A stretch of 64,000 nt of DNA from contig JAEPND010000012.1 of assembly GCA_017643585.1 (NCBI GenBank), positions 20,583 through 84,582 of the forward strand, written 5' to 3'. A program made the translations under genes and the position numbers. A model generated the notes under the pieces. The model was not told the origin of the DNA, did not search any database, and saw only the letters and a list, made by a program, of their open reading frames with translations. Shown here in pieces: positions 16,138 to 25,410 of this stretch. Origin of the DNA: Maricaulis sp. GTDB lineage: Bacteria > Pseudomonadota > Alphaproteobacteria > Caulobacterales > Maricaulaceae. The first letter of the stretch is position 1. Every line of letters starts with the position of its first letter.

Positions 16138-17310
16138 TCAGCTCTCCATCACGAATTTCAGACCCGCATGCTCCTGCAGGCGGGTGATCAGGGCGTCGCC
16201 CATCGCCGGGGCCGGGGTGTAGACACCTCCCGCAGTCTGCGCGCGGTCGACGTTCTGGACCAGGCAGAGCGCGGCTTCGGCGATCATCTTGGACGTGGAG
16301 CCATAGCCCGGGTCCTTGTCACCGCTGACACCGGCAGTCAGGCGGGTGCCATCCGGTGTCACGCCAGTGAACATGGCGTCGTAGAAACCCGTTTCCCGCT
16401 CTTCCTTGCTGGGGCCTTCGCCGGGTTTGGGCGGGTTTTCCGCCATCGACTTGTCGTTGGCGATCATGTTGGCGAATTGCTCACCCTGTTCACCCGGACC
16501 GGTCGAGAACATCTCGTCATAGACAAAGTCCTCGCCATAACGATGGCCCAGCAGGGCATTGGAGCGGTGGACATTCTTGGTGTTGATCGACGCCATGATG
16601 AAGGGTGCGGACCAGGTATTCAGATCGTCCTCGAAGATCACCTTGCTGCCAGAGGGCTGACGCGGACCGTCAAAACCGGGGACCAGGCTGAACGGATCGC
16701 GCAGGCGGTTGATCACCTCCGGTTCCTTGGCCGCGCGTGCCATGGTCTGGGCGAAGCTGGCGGCGGTCCCGCCGGAGAAAGTGCCCTTCATCTTGCGCAC
16801 ACGGCCCTTGATGCGGGCCAGCGGCGCGCCGGTCTGGTCGATGGCGTGGGATTGCAGAAAGTAGACGCCCAGGTCGAACGGGATAGAGTCGAAGCCGCAG
16901 GACAGCACAATTCGGGCGCCGCTGTCGCGAGCGGGTGCGTCATGGGCTGCGATGATGTCGTGCATCCAGGCCGGCTCGCCGCACAGGTCGACATAATCCG
17001 TGCCTGCATCGACGCAGGCCTTGACCAGCGCCTCGCCATACAGCTGGTACGGGCCGACCGTGGTGATCACGGCAGCCGTCTGCTCCGCCATCGCCGCCAG
17101 CGAGGCGGGGTCGGAACTGTCAGCGGCGATCAGGGGCGTGTCGGCTGGCGCGCCGATCTCGTCACGGACCAAAGCCAGCTTGTCCAGCGAGCGTCCGGCC
17201 ATGGCCCAGCGCACGGCGGACCCATATTCGGCCGCAAGATATTCCGCGACAAGGCGACCGGTGAATCCGGTGGCGCCGAAGATAACGACATCATAGGTGC
17301 GCTTGGTCAT
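16138..17310 (-). CDS. Saccharopine dehydrogenase-like NADP-binding reductase
   Basis: 390 residues from the ATG at 17310 (AGGACAG upstream); the longer frame's 49-residue Cys/Arg-rich extension looks spurious. 'YDVVIFGATGFTGRLVAEYLA' near the N terminus is a Rossmann fingerprint. Internal sequence such as 'YVDLCGEPAWM' and 'GFDSIPFDLGVYFLQ' matches the saccharopine dehydrogenase/trans-acting enoyl reductase family. Mycobacterial members reduce polyketide intermediates, but many bacterial members have no known substrate. It is the first gene of a two-gene unit with the Fe-ADH, so both may act on one carbonyl metabolite (inference). Confidence 0.85.
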   Translation of the reverse strand: MTKRTYDVVIFGATGFTGRLVAEYLAAEYGSAVRWAMAGRSLDKLALVRDEIGAPADTPLIAADSSDPASLAAMAEQTAAVITTVGPYQLYGEALVKACVDAGTDYVDLCGEPAWMHDIIAAHDAPARDSGARIVLSCGFDSIPFDLGVYFLQSHAIDQTGAPLARIKGRVRKMKGTFSGGTAASFAQTMARAAKEPEVINRLRDPFSLVPGFDGPRQPSGSKVIFEDDLNTWSAPFIMASINTKNVHRSNALLGHRYGEDFVYDEMFSTGPGEQGEQFANMIANDKSMAENPPKPGEGPSKEERETGFYDAMFTGVTPDGTRLTAGVSGDKDPGYGSTSKMIAEAALCLVQNVDRAQTAGGVYTPAPAMGDALITRLQEHAGLKFVMES

Positions 17311-17478
17311 GTTCTGTCCTGACTTTTGGGAGGTGGGCGAAGCCCATCGGAAACAGCAAATTGGGGTCTTCAGAGCCACAAGTCGAGGCTTGATCGCGTT
17401 CGGCCTGCGACACAAAGCGGTCGACAGGCATCGGGCAGCCGCGCATAGTCTGTGCAAACGGTAAGCTTTCCAGAGACC

Positions 17479-18084
17479 ATGACAGTAAAATTCTTGATTG
17501 CCCTTGCCCCGGTCGCGCTTGCGTCGGCGGCTTTCGCCCAGGACGACAACTCCGCCCTTGCGCCACTGTTTGCGTGCCAGTCCATCGCGGACGCATCCGA
17601 GCGACTGGCCTGCGCCGACGCCGCGATTTCAGGTCTGCGAACGGCGACAGAGAGCGGCGCGGTTGTGGTCGTCAATCGCCAGCAGATCGAGGCGGCGGAA
17701 CAGCAATCCTATGGTCGTGATGGCGGTGGCTTCAGCCTGGCCGATGTACCGAGCATCTCCCTGCCCAGCCTGACATCGGAATCCGAAGATCTCGCCGATG
17801 CCTCCACCAGCACCAATGCCAATGTGGTGCGTGACGAGGAAGGCCAGATCAACCGCATTGAAAATCTGCCCGTGACCAGTCTGCGTACCAATCGCCGTGG
17901 CCGCTTTGTCATCGAGCTGGAAAACGGCCAGGTCTGGGTGCAAACGGATTCCTCGCGTATCTGGATCCCGCCGAGTGTCCGCAACGGCCCGATGAGTGTG
18001 ACGGTCGAAAACGCCGCGCTGGGCTCCCACCGCATGCAGATCATCGGCACCAATCGCTGGTTCCGCGCCCGTCGTGAGGACTAG
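17479..18084 (+). CDS. Secreted protein of unknown function with RLACxD motif
   Basis: 201 residues from the ATG at 17479. A signal peptide ends ASAAFA|QDD. The mature N terminus has 'ACQSIADASERLACADAAI', a two-Cys motif of the kind seen in several periplasmic proteins such as the TagO/VasI group. The centre is Ser/Glu-rich and probably disordered. The C-terminal 65 residues ('RFVIELENGQVWVQTDS.RIWIP', 'IIGTNRWFRARR') look like a small SH3-like beta domain. It is divergent from the reductase gene. I cannot assign a function. Confidence 0.75.
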   Translation: MTVKFLIALAPVALASAAFAQDDNSALAPLFACQSIADASERLACADAAISGLRTATESGAVVVVNRQQIEAAEQQSYGRDGGGFSLADVPSISLPSLTSESEDLADASTSTNANVVRDEEGQINRIENLPVTSLRTNRRGRFVIELENGQVWVQTDSSRIWIPPSVRNGPMSVTVENAALGSHRMQIIGTNRWFRARRED

Positions 18085-18108
18085 TCCCCGCGTCTCTCTC
18101 GACAGTTG

Positions 18109-18124
18109 ATGAGAGGCCTCTCAT
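18109..18124. repeat. Perfect 16-base palindrome
   Basis: ATGAGAGGCCTCTCAT lies between the convergent genes ending at 18084 and 18121 and overlaps the stop of the DUF1826 gene. No T-run follows, so it is not a classic terminator; it may be a weak one or chance. Confidence 0.4.
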
Positions 18125-18765
18125 AGCTTGATCATGCCGTTTGGAAGCGTGTCGTGAGCCTCGTTCATGACGACCAGAAAGCGTGTAATTCCATCCCCCT
18201 CGACGGGCGGGGACCGATGCAAAAGCACGTGATCAGACGATTGAGACCAGACCTTGCCTCTCAAAATCACGGGCATGCCTGTTGCTATGCGATTTGAGTG
18301 TGTGGGTTGTTCGCGGTCATGGCGGACGAATGCGTATTCTGTGCCGGGGCCCTTATAGGTGCAGATCAGGCGCGCTTTGACGACATCCTTGTGAAATCGT
18401 CGGCAGGCATCATCACGAACCGGTTCCACACGGACGAGAAGTCGCGATGCTTCCAGCAATTCCGCCATTGTGAAAGCGAGATCGCTTATATCGCTGACGA
18501 GCCAGTTCCGAGCGTTAGTCGTCAGTCCGCGCCAATCATCGAGAATGTTGCGGACATGCGATTCCACATCGCTGGGCTTGGAACAAAAGCGAACGGGTTG
18601 GGCATGCTCGATATTCCACTGACGAAGGGCATGCGTGACCTGGCTTGGTATGTCGCGGTTCCAGATCACGCCCTCTACCCCGTCATTGCGCAGCAGGAAG
18701 ATCTGCTCTCTCACCCCAGTCTCGAGCAGGGGTGTTGCAGGGGCAATGTGGCGGGTGAGTTGCAT
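18121..18765 (-). CDS. DUF1826 family protein
   Basis: 214 residues. The second half carries 'CRRFHKDVVKARLICTYKGPGTEY' and 'GMPVILRGKVW..HVLLHRSPP', which I recognise as DUF1826. The His/Asp pair, the later His and the beta-rich pattern resemble a jelly-roll (cupin or 2-oxoglutarate oxygenase-like) fold, but that is inference. The ATG lies 2 bases after the CobW stop, so it is the second gene of a zinc-responsive operon. From memory, DUF1826 genes sit next to CobW GTPases under Zur in Pseudomonas and other proteobacteria, suggesting a role in zinc starvation. Confidence 0.82.
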   Translation of the reverse strand: MQLTRHIAPATPLLETGVREQIFLLRNDGVEGVIWNRDIPSQVTHALRQWNIEHAQPVRFCSKPSDVESHVRNILDDWRGLTTNARNWLVSDISDLAFTMAELLEASRLLVRVEPVRDDACRRFHKDVVKARLICTYKGPGTEYAFVRHDREQPTHSNRIATGMPVILRGKVWSQSSDHVLLHRSPPVEGDGITRFLVVMNEAHDTLPNGMIKL

Positions 18766-18767
18766 AT

Positions 18768-19988
18768 CTATTCCGCGGCTTCGGTGAGCTGCCAGACCGG
18801 GAATGGGTCATTCATGTCCGGAACCTGGCTCGTTGAATAGGACTGGACCTCGGGTAGCAAAGCGGCGTCCAACTTCGCTTTCAATGCCGCCCAATCAATT
18901 CCGGAACCGATGAAAACCAGTTCCTGTCTTCGGTCTCCGAAGGGCTCTTGCCAGTGGTTCGCGAGGTATTCCTCCACGCCTGCCCCTTGTGGCCAGTTCT
19001 CGCGAGGGACGCTGGCCCACCACGTTCCGATGGGTTCGACACTCGAGAGCGCGCCGGCAAGGGAGAATTCCGCGACCCAACCGGGGCGGGTTGCCAGCCA
19101 GAAATGCCCCTTGGCTCGAATGACGCCGGGCAAGGGGCCATTCAGAACAGCGTGCAGTCGCTCAGGATGAAATGGGCGCCGCGCTCGATAGACATAAGAG
19201 CTAACGCCATACTCTTCGGTTTCCGGTGTGTGGTCGGCATAGCCGTAAAGTTCCTTGGCCCACATCGGATGCTCGTGGGCTTTTTCGAAATCGAACAGAC
19301 CCGTATTCAAAATGGAGCCGGTGGGCACTTGCGAATAATTGGTCTCAATGATGCGGACGTCGGCATTCAGGCTGCGGATGATTTTGCGGGCTGCGTCCAC
19401 CTGATCCGGTCGCGCATCGTCGACCTTGTTGAGAATGATGATGTCCGCAAACTCGATCTGGTCTGTCAGCAAGTGTACCAGGGTCCGAGCATCCTCCTCT
19501 CCCAGCGACTCGCCGAGATCGCGAAGGAATTCATGGCTGGAAAAATCGCGCAGAAGGTTCACGGCATCAACAACGGTGACCATTGTATCGATGCGGGCAA
19601 CATCCGAGAGGCTGTCGCCCTCTTCCGTGCGAAAATCAAACGTGGCCGCGACCGGAAGAGGTTCGGAAATGCCGGTTGATTCAATCAGCAAGTAGTCAAA
19701 GCGCTGCTCTTCCGCCAGGCGGCGCACCTCTGCCAGCAAATCATCCCTCAGCGTGCAGCAAATACAGCCATTGGACATCTCCACGAGCGTTTCATCTGTT
19801 CGGCTCAGCTCCGATCCGGCGCGAACCAGATCCGCGTCGATATTGACCTCGGACATGTCGTTCACGATCACTGCGACCCGCAATCCATCCCGATTGTTGA
19901 GGACGCGATTGAGCAATGTGGTTTTGCCAGCCCCCAGGAATCCGGACAGCACGGTTACGGGGAGGCGTGCATCAGCAGAAGAGGCCAT
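18768..19988 (-). CDS. CobW/COG0523-family GTPase, putative zinc chaperone
   Basis: 406 residues from the ATG at 19988 (AAGGA upstream). Walker A is GFLGAGKTT at residues 17-25. The G3 region precedes CxCC at C75/C77/C78 ('NGCICC'), the metal site of G3E GTPases. 'ILNKVDD' is the NKxD base-recognition motif. The C-terminal CobW domain is present, and the length fits the YeiR/ZigA group. These proteins deliver zinc to client enzymes under starvation, at the cost of GTP. A Zur-type palindrome lies 50 bases upstream, fitting repression by zinc. The frame extends to 20066, but that would run the coding region through the Zur box. Confidence 0.92.
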   Translation of the reverse strand: MASSADARLPVTVLSGFLGAGKTTLLNRVLNNRDGLRVAVIVNDMSEVNIDADLVRAGSELSRTDETLVEMSNGCICCTLRDDLLAEVRRLAEEQRFDYLLIESTGISEPLPVAATFDFRTEEGDSLSDVARIDTMVTVVDAVNLLRDFSSHEFLRDLGESLGEEDARTLVHLLTDQIEFADIIILNKVDDARPDQVDAARKIIRSLNADVRIIETNYSQVPTGSILNTGLFDFEKAHEHPMWAKELYGYADHTPETEEYGVSSYVYRARRPFHPERLHAVLNGPLPGVIRAKGHFWLATRPGWVAEFSLAGALSSVEPIGTWWASVPRENWPQGAGVEEYLANHWQEPFGDRRQELVFIGSGIDWAALKAKLDAALLPEVQSYSTSQVPDMNDPFPVWQLTEAAE

Positions 19989-20037
19989 CTGAACTATTCC
20001 TTCCATTTCGGATCTTTGGTGAGAGCGAAGTTCGATT

Positions 20038-20054
20038 ACGTTATAATATAACGT
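20038..20054 (-). promoter_or_regulatory. Zur box upstream of cobW-DUF1826
   Basis: ACGTTATA-A-TATAACGT is a perfect 8-base inverted repeat around one base. It matches the core of the known proteobacterial Zur consensus (GTTATAnTATAAC). It is AT-rich in a GC-rich setting and sits 50-66 bases upstream of the CobW ATG, over the expected promoter. Confidence 0.85.
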
Positions 20055-20298
20055 CATTGTGAACAATACACCGCTCGCTGTTCGGATGTGTTCAGATTCT
20101 CAGGCATAACAGGAGAAGCGGGCGGGGAGGTGTTCCGGCGAGAGCGGGTCTGTTCCGTTTGATTAAGGAAAATCAACCGGTCAGAAATGTCTTCGTTCGC
20201 CTGGGCGCTAGAAGGATATCGACGCCACCTGGCTTCAAACAAGAATTTTCGCAACCAGGTTATAACTGAGGGGTCGAGCGGTCCACGCTCGGGAGACA
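20055..20298. other. Divergent intergenic region
   Basis: Between the Zur box and the M3 peptidase start. GGGAGA before the ATG at 20299 is its ribosome binding site. I see no further convincing promoter or ORF. Confidence 0.5.
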
Positions 20299-22203
20299 AT
20301 GAAAACGTTCAACAAGCTTCACCGTTCCGCCGTCAAAATGGCTGCAGCGAGCTCGCTGGTGCTGGCAGCGCTTACCGCGCCGGTATTCGCTCAAGAGGTC
20401 ATGCAGGATGCTGTCGACGAACAATATGTCTGGGATCTGACGCCGTTCTACGCGACTTATGCTGATTGGGAGGCGGAACTCGAGCGGCTCCAGGGTGAGA
20501 TTGACGGCCTCGCGGCGTTTGAAGGCCGCCTCGGTGACAATGCCGAGACCTTGCTGGCTGCCCTTGATGCGCAATCGGCCTTCTACAAGGAAGTTCTGCG
20601 TGTTTGGACCTATGCGTCAAATACGCGCTCGACCAATCTGGGTGACCCGAATGGCCAGGCGATGGTGGGTCGCGTGCAGGCTCTGTTCCAGTCTGCCAGC
20701 GCTGCACAAAGCTATATGGCACCGGAAATCGTCGCCCTGGGCGAGCGCCGCATCGAGCGTTTCATTGCGCAGGAGGATGGCCTCGACAAGCATGCGTTTG
20801 GTTTGCGCAATACGATCCGCCAGGGCGCGCACGTTCTGACGCCGGAAGCGGAACAGGTTCTTTCCCTGATGGGAACAGCCCTCTCAGCCTCACAAAACGC
20901 GCGCAACCTGTTGGCAAATGCAGAGATTGAATGGCCGACGATCACGCTCAGCGATGGAACGGAGGCGCATCTCACGCCTGCAGGTTACGGCCTCTATCGC
21001 GAAGCCTCCAATCGGGATGACCGCGTCGCCGTCTTCGACGCATTCTGGGGGCGCTGGTCAGACTTCGAGAGCACGTTCGGCGCGACGCTGAACGGCGAGG
21101 TCCAGGCGAATGTCGCGACGGCCCAGGCTCGCAATTACGACAATACGCTGCAGTACTTCCTGTCCGGCGACAACATCCCGGAAGACGTCTATCGCACGCT
21201 GGTCCAGGTCACGAACGACCGGATCGATGTCCTGCACCGCTACTTCCGCCTTCGCGCACGCATGCTCGAAATCGATGATCTGGGATATCACGATATCTAT
21301 CCCGCGATGGTTGAAACGGATCTGAGCTTCCCGATCGATGAGACGCGCGAGCATGTTCTGGCGTCCATGGCGCCGCTCGGCTCGTATTATACCGAGAGCT
21401 TCGCGGAGGCTTCACTGGAACGCTGGATGCATGTCTATCCGCAACCCGGCAAGGCATCCGGCGCCTATATGTCAGGCTCTGCCTATGATGTTCATCCGCT
21501 GATCCTGCTCAATCACCAGGACACCTATAACAGCGCCTCGACCTATGCCCACGAGTGGGGGCATGCGATGCACCAGGTGCTGACCAATGAGAACCAGCCA
21601 TACGAACTCTCCGGCTTCTCCATTTTCACCACCGAGATCGCCGCGATCGCCCAGGAGTTGATGCTCCAGGAACACATGCTGGAACAGGCGCAGTCCGAGG
21701 AAGAACGCCTCTTCTATCTCGGTTATGCGCTGGAGCAGATGCGCGGTACGTATTTCCGCCAGGTCATGTTCTCAGAATTTGAACTGGCCATCCACGAAGC
21801 CGTCGAACGGGGTGAGGCGCTGACAGGTGCGCGCATGACTGAGATGTATGGCGAAATTCTTCGTCGGTATCACGGTCATGATGAGGGCGTGCTGGAGATC
21901 ACAGAGCGCGAGATGATTGAGTGGGCTTATATCCCGCACTTCTATTTCAACTTCTATGTCTACCAGTATGCGACCTCTATTGCGGGTGCGGCCTATTTTG
22001 TGGACCAGATCGGCTCCGGCGGCGATGCAGCCCGTGAAACCTATCTCGACTTCCTGAAGGCGGGCGGGTCCGATTATCCGGTGGAAATCCTGCGTGATGC
22101 CGGGCTCGATATGACGACTACGGATCCCTACAATGCCGTGATCGATCGCATGGACGCGGTTATGGACGAGATCGAGGCGATCCTCGACGCTCGCGAGCAA
22201 TAG
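20299..22203 (+). CDS. Exported M3 family oligoendopeptidase F
   Basis: 634 residues. A signal peptide ends LTAPVFA|QEV, so the enzyme should be periplasmic, unlike cytosolic PepF of Firmicutes. H418-E-W-G-H422 ('YAHEWGHAMHQ') is the M3 zinc motif, and 'FTTEIAAIAQEL' supplies the third ligand, Glu. 'HFYFNFYVYQYATSIAGA' near the C terminus is the conserved substrate-binding Tyr/His region. It is expected to cut short peptides, probably for peptide nutrition or signal peptide turnover. It stands alone, with a shared bidirectional hairpin after it. Confidence 0.93.
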   Translation: MKTFNKLHRSAVKMAAASSLVLAALTAPVFAQEVMQDAVDEQYVWDLTPFYATYADWEAELERLQGEIDGLAAFEGRLGDNAETLLAALDAQSAFYKEVLRVWTYASNTRSTNLGDPNGQAMVGRVQALFQSASAAQSYMAPEIVALGERRIERFIAQEDGLDKHAFGLRNTIRQGAHVLTPEAEQVLSLMGTALSASQNARNLLANAEIEWPTITLSDGTEAHLTPAGYGLYREASNRDDRVAVFDAFWGRWSDFESTFGATLNGEVQANVATAQARNYDNTLQYFLSGDNIPEDVYRTLVQVTNDRIDVLHRYFRLRARMLEIDDLGYHDIYPAMVETDLSFPIDETREHVLASMAPLGSYYTESFAEASLERWMHVYPQPGKASGAYMSGSAYDVHPLILLNHQDTYNSASTYAHEWGHAMHQVLTNENQPYELSGFSIFTTEIAAIAQELMLQEHMLEQAQSEEERLFYLGYALEQMRGTYFRQVMFSEFELAIHEAVERGEALTGARMTEMYGEILRRYHGHDEGVLEITEREMIEWAYIPHFYFNFYVYQYATSIAGAAYFVDQIGSGGDAARETYLDFLKAGGSDYPVEILRDAGLDMTTTDPYNAVIDRMDAVMDEIEAILDAREQ

Positions 22204-22219
22204 GTCCAATCACTTCAAG

Positions 22220-22260
22220 ACGGGCGCTGTGGAGCAATCCATGGCGCCCGTTCTGTTTTC
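22220..22260 (+). terminator. Terminator between convergent M3 peptidase and symporter genes
   Basis: The stem CGGGCGCtgTGGA / TCCatGGCGCCCG, with loop GCAA, is followed by TTCTGTTTT. The end of the symporter gene overlaps its right edge. Confidence 0.75.
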
Positions 22261-23977
22261 AGGACCGATCATCCCGGCTCGACTGTGGTCCACGCCCGGC
22301 CCATAGCCAGCAGGCGATATTGGCGGCAGCGAGCGCCGTCAGGGCCAGGTAGAAGCCTGGTCCGGGTGCCTCGCTGGCCAGGCCGATGGGTGAGAAGACC
22401 AGGTAGAGCAGCACCACCAGCGATAACAGGGTGAAGGCGACAGGCCTCGCATGGCGCCAGGGTGTCATGTCGACCTGGTGATTGTCTTCCAGCTTCCAGG
22501 CCTGTTGGCGCGGGGCGAACCGCCCGGCCAGCAGCATGATGGCGACCTCGATGACAAACAGGATGGCGTAGATGTGCAGGAAGTGCAGCGTCACCCAGTC
22601 GGCGAGGGCGAACTTCAACAGGCCATAGGTGATGACGTGGAAGATGATCACGATCTTCGCGGCCATGGCCGGCGTGTGGCGCGCGAACAGCCCGACCAGC
22701 ACAATCACGACAATGGGAATGTTGTAGAAGCCGGTAAAGATCCGGATGACTTGCCACAGGCCTTCCGGCGCGAACCACAGCAGGGGCGCCACGCAGAAGG
22801 AAAACAGCGCAATGACCACGCTGGCGATCATCGCGATGCGCACGGTCTGTTGTTCACTCAGCGCGGTTTTGCGCATTGGCGCATAGATATCCAGCGTAAA
22901 CATGGTCGCCGCGCTGTTGAGCAGCGAGTTGAACGAGGAAAACACCGCGCCGAACAGAACGGCCAGGAAAAAGCCCATCATCCAGACCGGGAAGACATCC
23001 CGGATCAGCGCCGGATAGGCCTGGTCGATACTGGCCAGCCCCGGACCGTAGAGGTGGAAGGCAATCACTCCCGGTATCATCATGAAAAACGGCACCAGGA
23101 TCTTGAAGAAGCCTGACAGCAGGACGCCTTTCTGGCCCTCGGCCAGTGAGCGCGCGGCCAGGGTGCGCTGGATGACGTATTGGTTGGCACACCAGTAGAA
23201 CAGGTTGGCAAAGATCATCCCGGTGAAAATCGTCCCGAACGGGATGGGCGATTGTTCACCCCCGATCGCATTCAGCTTGTCGGGATGCTCGCTCAGCAGC
23301 GTGCGCAGACCGGAAAGCAGGTCGCCCTCGCCCAGGGCGATCAGTCCCAGCACCGGGACCAGGGCGCCGACGATCAACAGGCCCACCCCGTTGAGCGTAT
23401 CCGAGACGGCAACGGCCTTCAGCCCGCCGAACACGGCGTAGACGGCGCCGATACTGCCGATGACCAGGATGGTGACCACCAGGGCCTCGAACTGGCTGAT
23501 GCCGAACAATTCGGGGATATCGAACAGGCGGATCACGGCGATGGAGCCGGAATAGAGGATGGAGGGAATGGTCACCAGGCCATAGCCGAGCATGAACAGG
23601 ATGACCGACAGGCGCTGCACGTCCCGGTCAAAGCGACTGGCCAGGAATTCCGGCAGGGTGGTAAAGGCGCTGGCCAGGTATCGCGGCAGAAAGATCAGGG
23701 CCATGGCGATGGTGGCGAGGGCGGCGGTGACCTCCCACGCCATCGACGACATGTCGAAGCCATAGGCCGAGCCGTTCAGCCCGATCAATTGCTCGGCCGA
23801 CAGATTGGTCAACAACAGCGAACCGGCAATGAACAGGCCGCCGAGATGGCGACCGGCGAGAAAATACCCGTCGCGTGTACTGACGTCCTCGCTGGCCTGG
23901 CGGAATGACCACCACGCCACCAGCGCCATCACCACCGCACAACTGGCCAGTGCCAGCCCGATTTCGGTTATCGACAC
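22259..23977 (-). CDS. Sodium:solute symporter, SGLT type (SSS family)
   Basis: 572 residues from the GTG at 23977, chosen because GGGGG lies 5 bases upstream and the next residues lead into the first membrane helix; the longer frame adds 40 hydrophilic residues. It has about 14 hydrophobic segments. 'NLSAEQLIGLNGSAYGFDM' and 'FLPRYLASAFTTLPEFLASRF' closely resemble Vibrio vSGLT and YidK. It is predicted to import a sugar or related solute with Na+ across the inner membrane. No sugar-metabolism gene is adjacent, so the substrate is open. Confidence 0.9.
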   Translation of the reverse strand: MSITEIGLALASCAVVMALVAWWSFRQASEDVSTRDGYFLAGRHLGGLFIAGSLLLTNLSAEQLIGLNGSAYGFDMSSMAWEVTAALATIAMALIFLPRYLASAFTTLPEFLASRFDRDVQRLSVILFMLGYGLVTIPSILYSGSIAVIRLFDIPELFGISQFEALVVTILVIGSIGAVYAVFGGLKAVAVSDTLNGVGLLIVGALVPVLGLIALGEGDLLSGLRTLLSEHPDKLNAIGGEQSPIPFGTIFTGMIFANLFYWCANQYVIQRTLAARSLAEGQKGVLLSGFFKILVPFFMMIPGVIAFHLYGPGLASIDQAYPALIRDVFPVWMMGFFLAVLFGAVFSSFNSLLNSAATMFTLDIYAPMRKTALSEQQTVRIAMIASVVIALFSFCVAPLLWFAPEGLWQVIRIFTGFYNIPIVVIVLVGLFARHTPAMAAKIVIIFHVITYGLLKFALADWVTLHFLHIYAILFVIEVAIMLLAGRFAPRQQAWKLEDNHQVDMTPWRHARPVAFTLLSLVVLLYLVFSPIGLASEAPGPGFYLALTALAAANIACWLWAGRGPQSSRDDRS

Positions 23978-24201
23978 GACGTCCCCCTCTTCCGCGACCG
24001 ACAGCTTATGTCGGTTCCGGGGGGAATTTGAAGCGAAGGTTGAGGGAAGGGCAATGAACGGGTCTGGACGAGGCTGGGCCCTTGGCTGGAAACACACTCT
24101 TCTGTCGGGTCAATTCCCTTTGACTGGGCATTTGATGTGGGGTTGGGTTTCTGATCGGCGATAAAGCATGGGACCGCTGTCAGGTATATGGAGGTCGGTG
24201 A

Positions 24202-24726
24202 ATGATTGGCGAGCTGCTCTACATCGCAGAACCCGCTTCTTTCCAGAACTTACTGGGCGACGAGGTCAGATTCTTTAACTTGGTGAATGGGGAAGCCGCG
24301 CGCTGCTATGGAGGTCGGTCTGGAAGGTGTGAAACTGTCGTTGACTGTGGTGACACGCAATATTGGTGTTTGGAGTGGTCGGCGGGCATCTCGATCAGTT
24401 TGGCCCGGGAGTATTCAGACGGGTTCCTGGCTGGATCGCAATGGAGCCATCGGGGTAGTTCGTTTCACGTCTACGCGGTAGGTGGCGGACTGACGGCGAG
24501 CGACCCTTTCACACTCACGATGGTGAGGCACGGCGAAGACGGGTTGTCGGCTGCGTATGTCTTCAGAACGGGCTGCGGTCTGACGGCATTTGCCGAACTG
24601 GAAAGCCCCTCAGCGGAGGGCCCCAAAGATTGGCGCGCCGAGACGCTTCATTTCAACAGCAGTTGTGGTTTTCTTCAGGACTGGGTGCCGGCGCCCACAC
24701 TGTCGCAGATACGTGGGCCGAACTAG
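24202..24726 (+). CDS. Unknown Cys-containing protein
   Basis: 174 residues, ATG with GGAGG 7 bases upstream. There are seven Cys, including 'CYGG', 'CETVVDC', 'CGL' and 'SSCGF', and many Gly/Trp. No signal peptide or membrane helix is clear, and I recognise no family. Codon use is less GC-biased than in neighbours, which suggests an accessory gene. Confidence 0.5.
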   Translation: MIGELLYIAEPASFQNLLGDEVRFFNLVNGEAARCYGGRSGRCETVVDCGDTQYWCLEWSAGISISLAREYSDGFLAGSQWSHRGSSFHVYAVGGGLTASDPFTLTMVRHGEDGLSAAYVFRTGCGLTAFAELESPSAEGPKDWRAETLHFNSSCGFLQDWVPAPTLSQIRGPN

Positions 24727-24778
24727 GCCGGAGAGCGAGGCTTGTGAGCGAGAGGAGGCCGCTCTCCGCTTGTTGGCC

Positions 24779-24991
24779 CTAGTCGGTGAAGTCCAAACGA
24801 TCACAAACCGGGTAGCGCCCCTCAGGGAACAAGTGCCGGATCCGTCGATAGGTCCGAGTGAAACTGCGCTCCAGATCGTCCCGACTAAATCCATCTGCGA
24901 CCGGAATATGCTCTCGTCGAAGCGCAAGTCTGCAGAACCCAGGCCTGACGAAGGGCGCCAATTCCGGATCGTGATCGGCAATCTCAGCCAT
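24779..24991 (-). CDS. Small hypothetical protein, overlapping the ORF upstream
   Basis: 70 residues, Arg-rich ('DLERSFTRTYRRIRHLFPEGRYPVCDRLDF'). Its ATG overlaps the end of the previous small ORF by 8 bases (GGATGGCTGA), as in translational coupling or a frameshifted single gene. No family recognised. Confidence 0.35.
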   Translation of the reverse strand: MAEIADHDPELAPFVRPGFCRLALRREHIPVADGFSRDDLERSFTRTYRRIRHLFPEGRYPVCDRLDFTD

Positions 24992-25187
24992 CCAGGATCT
25001 TGATGTTGAGATGGTCTGCGAGCGCCGCGAAGTTGTCAGGCGTCACTTGATGTTCAATGCGCTCATAGTGCTGCACGAGAAATTCGACATCGGTTACAGC
25101 CGTAGTAAGCGCGAGAGGGCTGTGTTCCTCGCTTTCATCGCTGCCAGCTCCCAGACTCACGATGAGAAGCAGTGCAATGTGCATCAT
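24984..25187 (-). CDS. Small putative secreted protein
   Basis: 67 residues from the ATG at 25187. The hydrophobic N terminus (MMHIALLLIVSLGAGS) could be a signal peptide, followed by an acidic stretch and 'YERIEHQVTPDNFAALADHLNIKI'. No good ribosome binding site is seen, so support is modest. Possibly one gene with the ORF at 24779-24991, broken by a frameshift. Confidence 0.35.
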   Translation of the reverse strand: MMHIALLLIVSLGAGSDESEEHSPLALTTAVTDVEFLVQHYERIEHQVTPDNFAALADHLNIKILDG

Positions 25188-25410
25188 AGTCAAAACCCGG
25201 GTTCAAAGTTTGCTTGGTGTTGAAGCGTACAAGACGCGGTGATTCAGTTGGCAATCGTCCAACAGCAATCCAAACGCGACTTTCGAACAGATCGGGCCGA
25301 AAAGCTACAGTCAGTCAAATCGAAATGTCCCCAAAAGAGTACAATAATGGGTTGTGCGTCGCGGTTGTTCGAGTGTTTACTTGGCATGACGTGGCGATAG
25401 CGCAGCGCAA

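Noticed and set aside
15541-17322. 593-codon plus-strand ORF.
   Set aside because: Lies antisense to the Fe-ADH and reductase genes, which have clear motifs; composition is His/Arg/Gly-rich shadow.
19989-20066. Longer start for the CobW GTPase.
   Set aside because: It would place the coding region over the Zur box; the ATG at 19988 has a better ribosome binding site.
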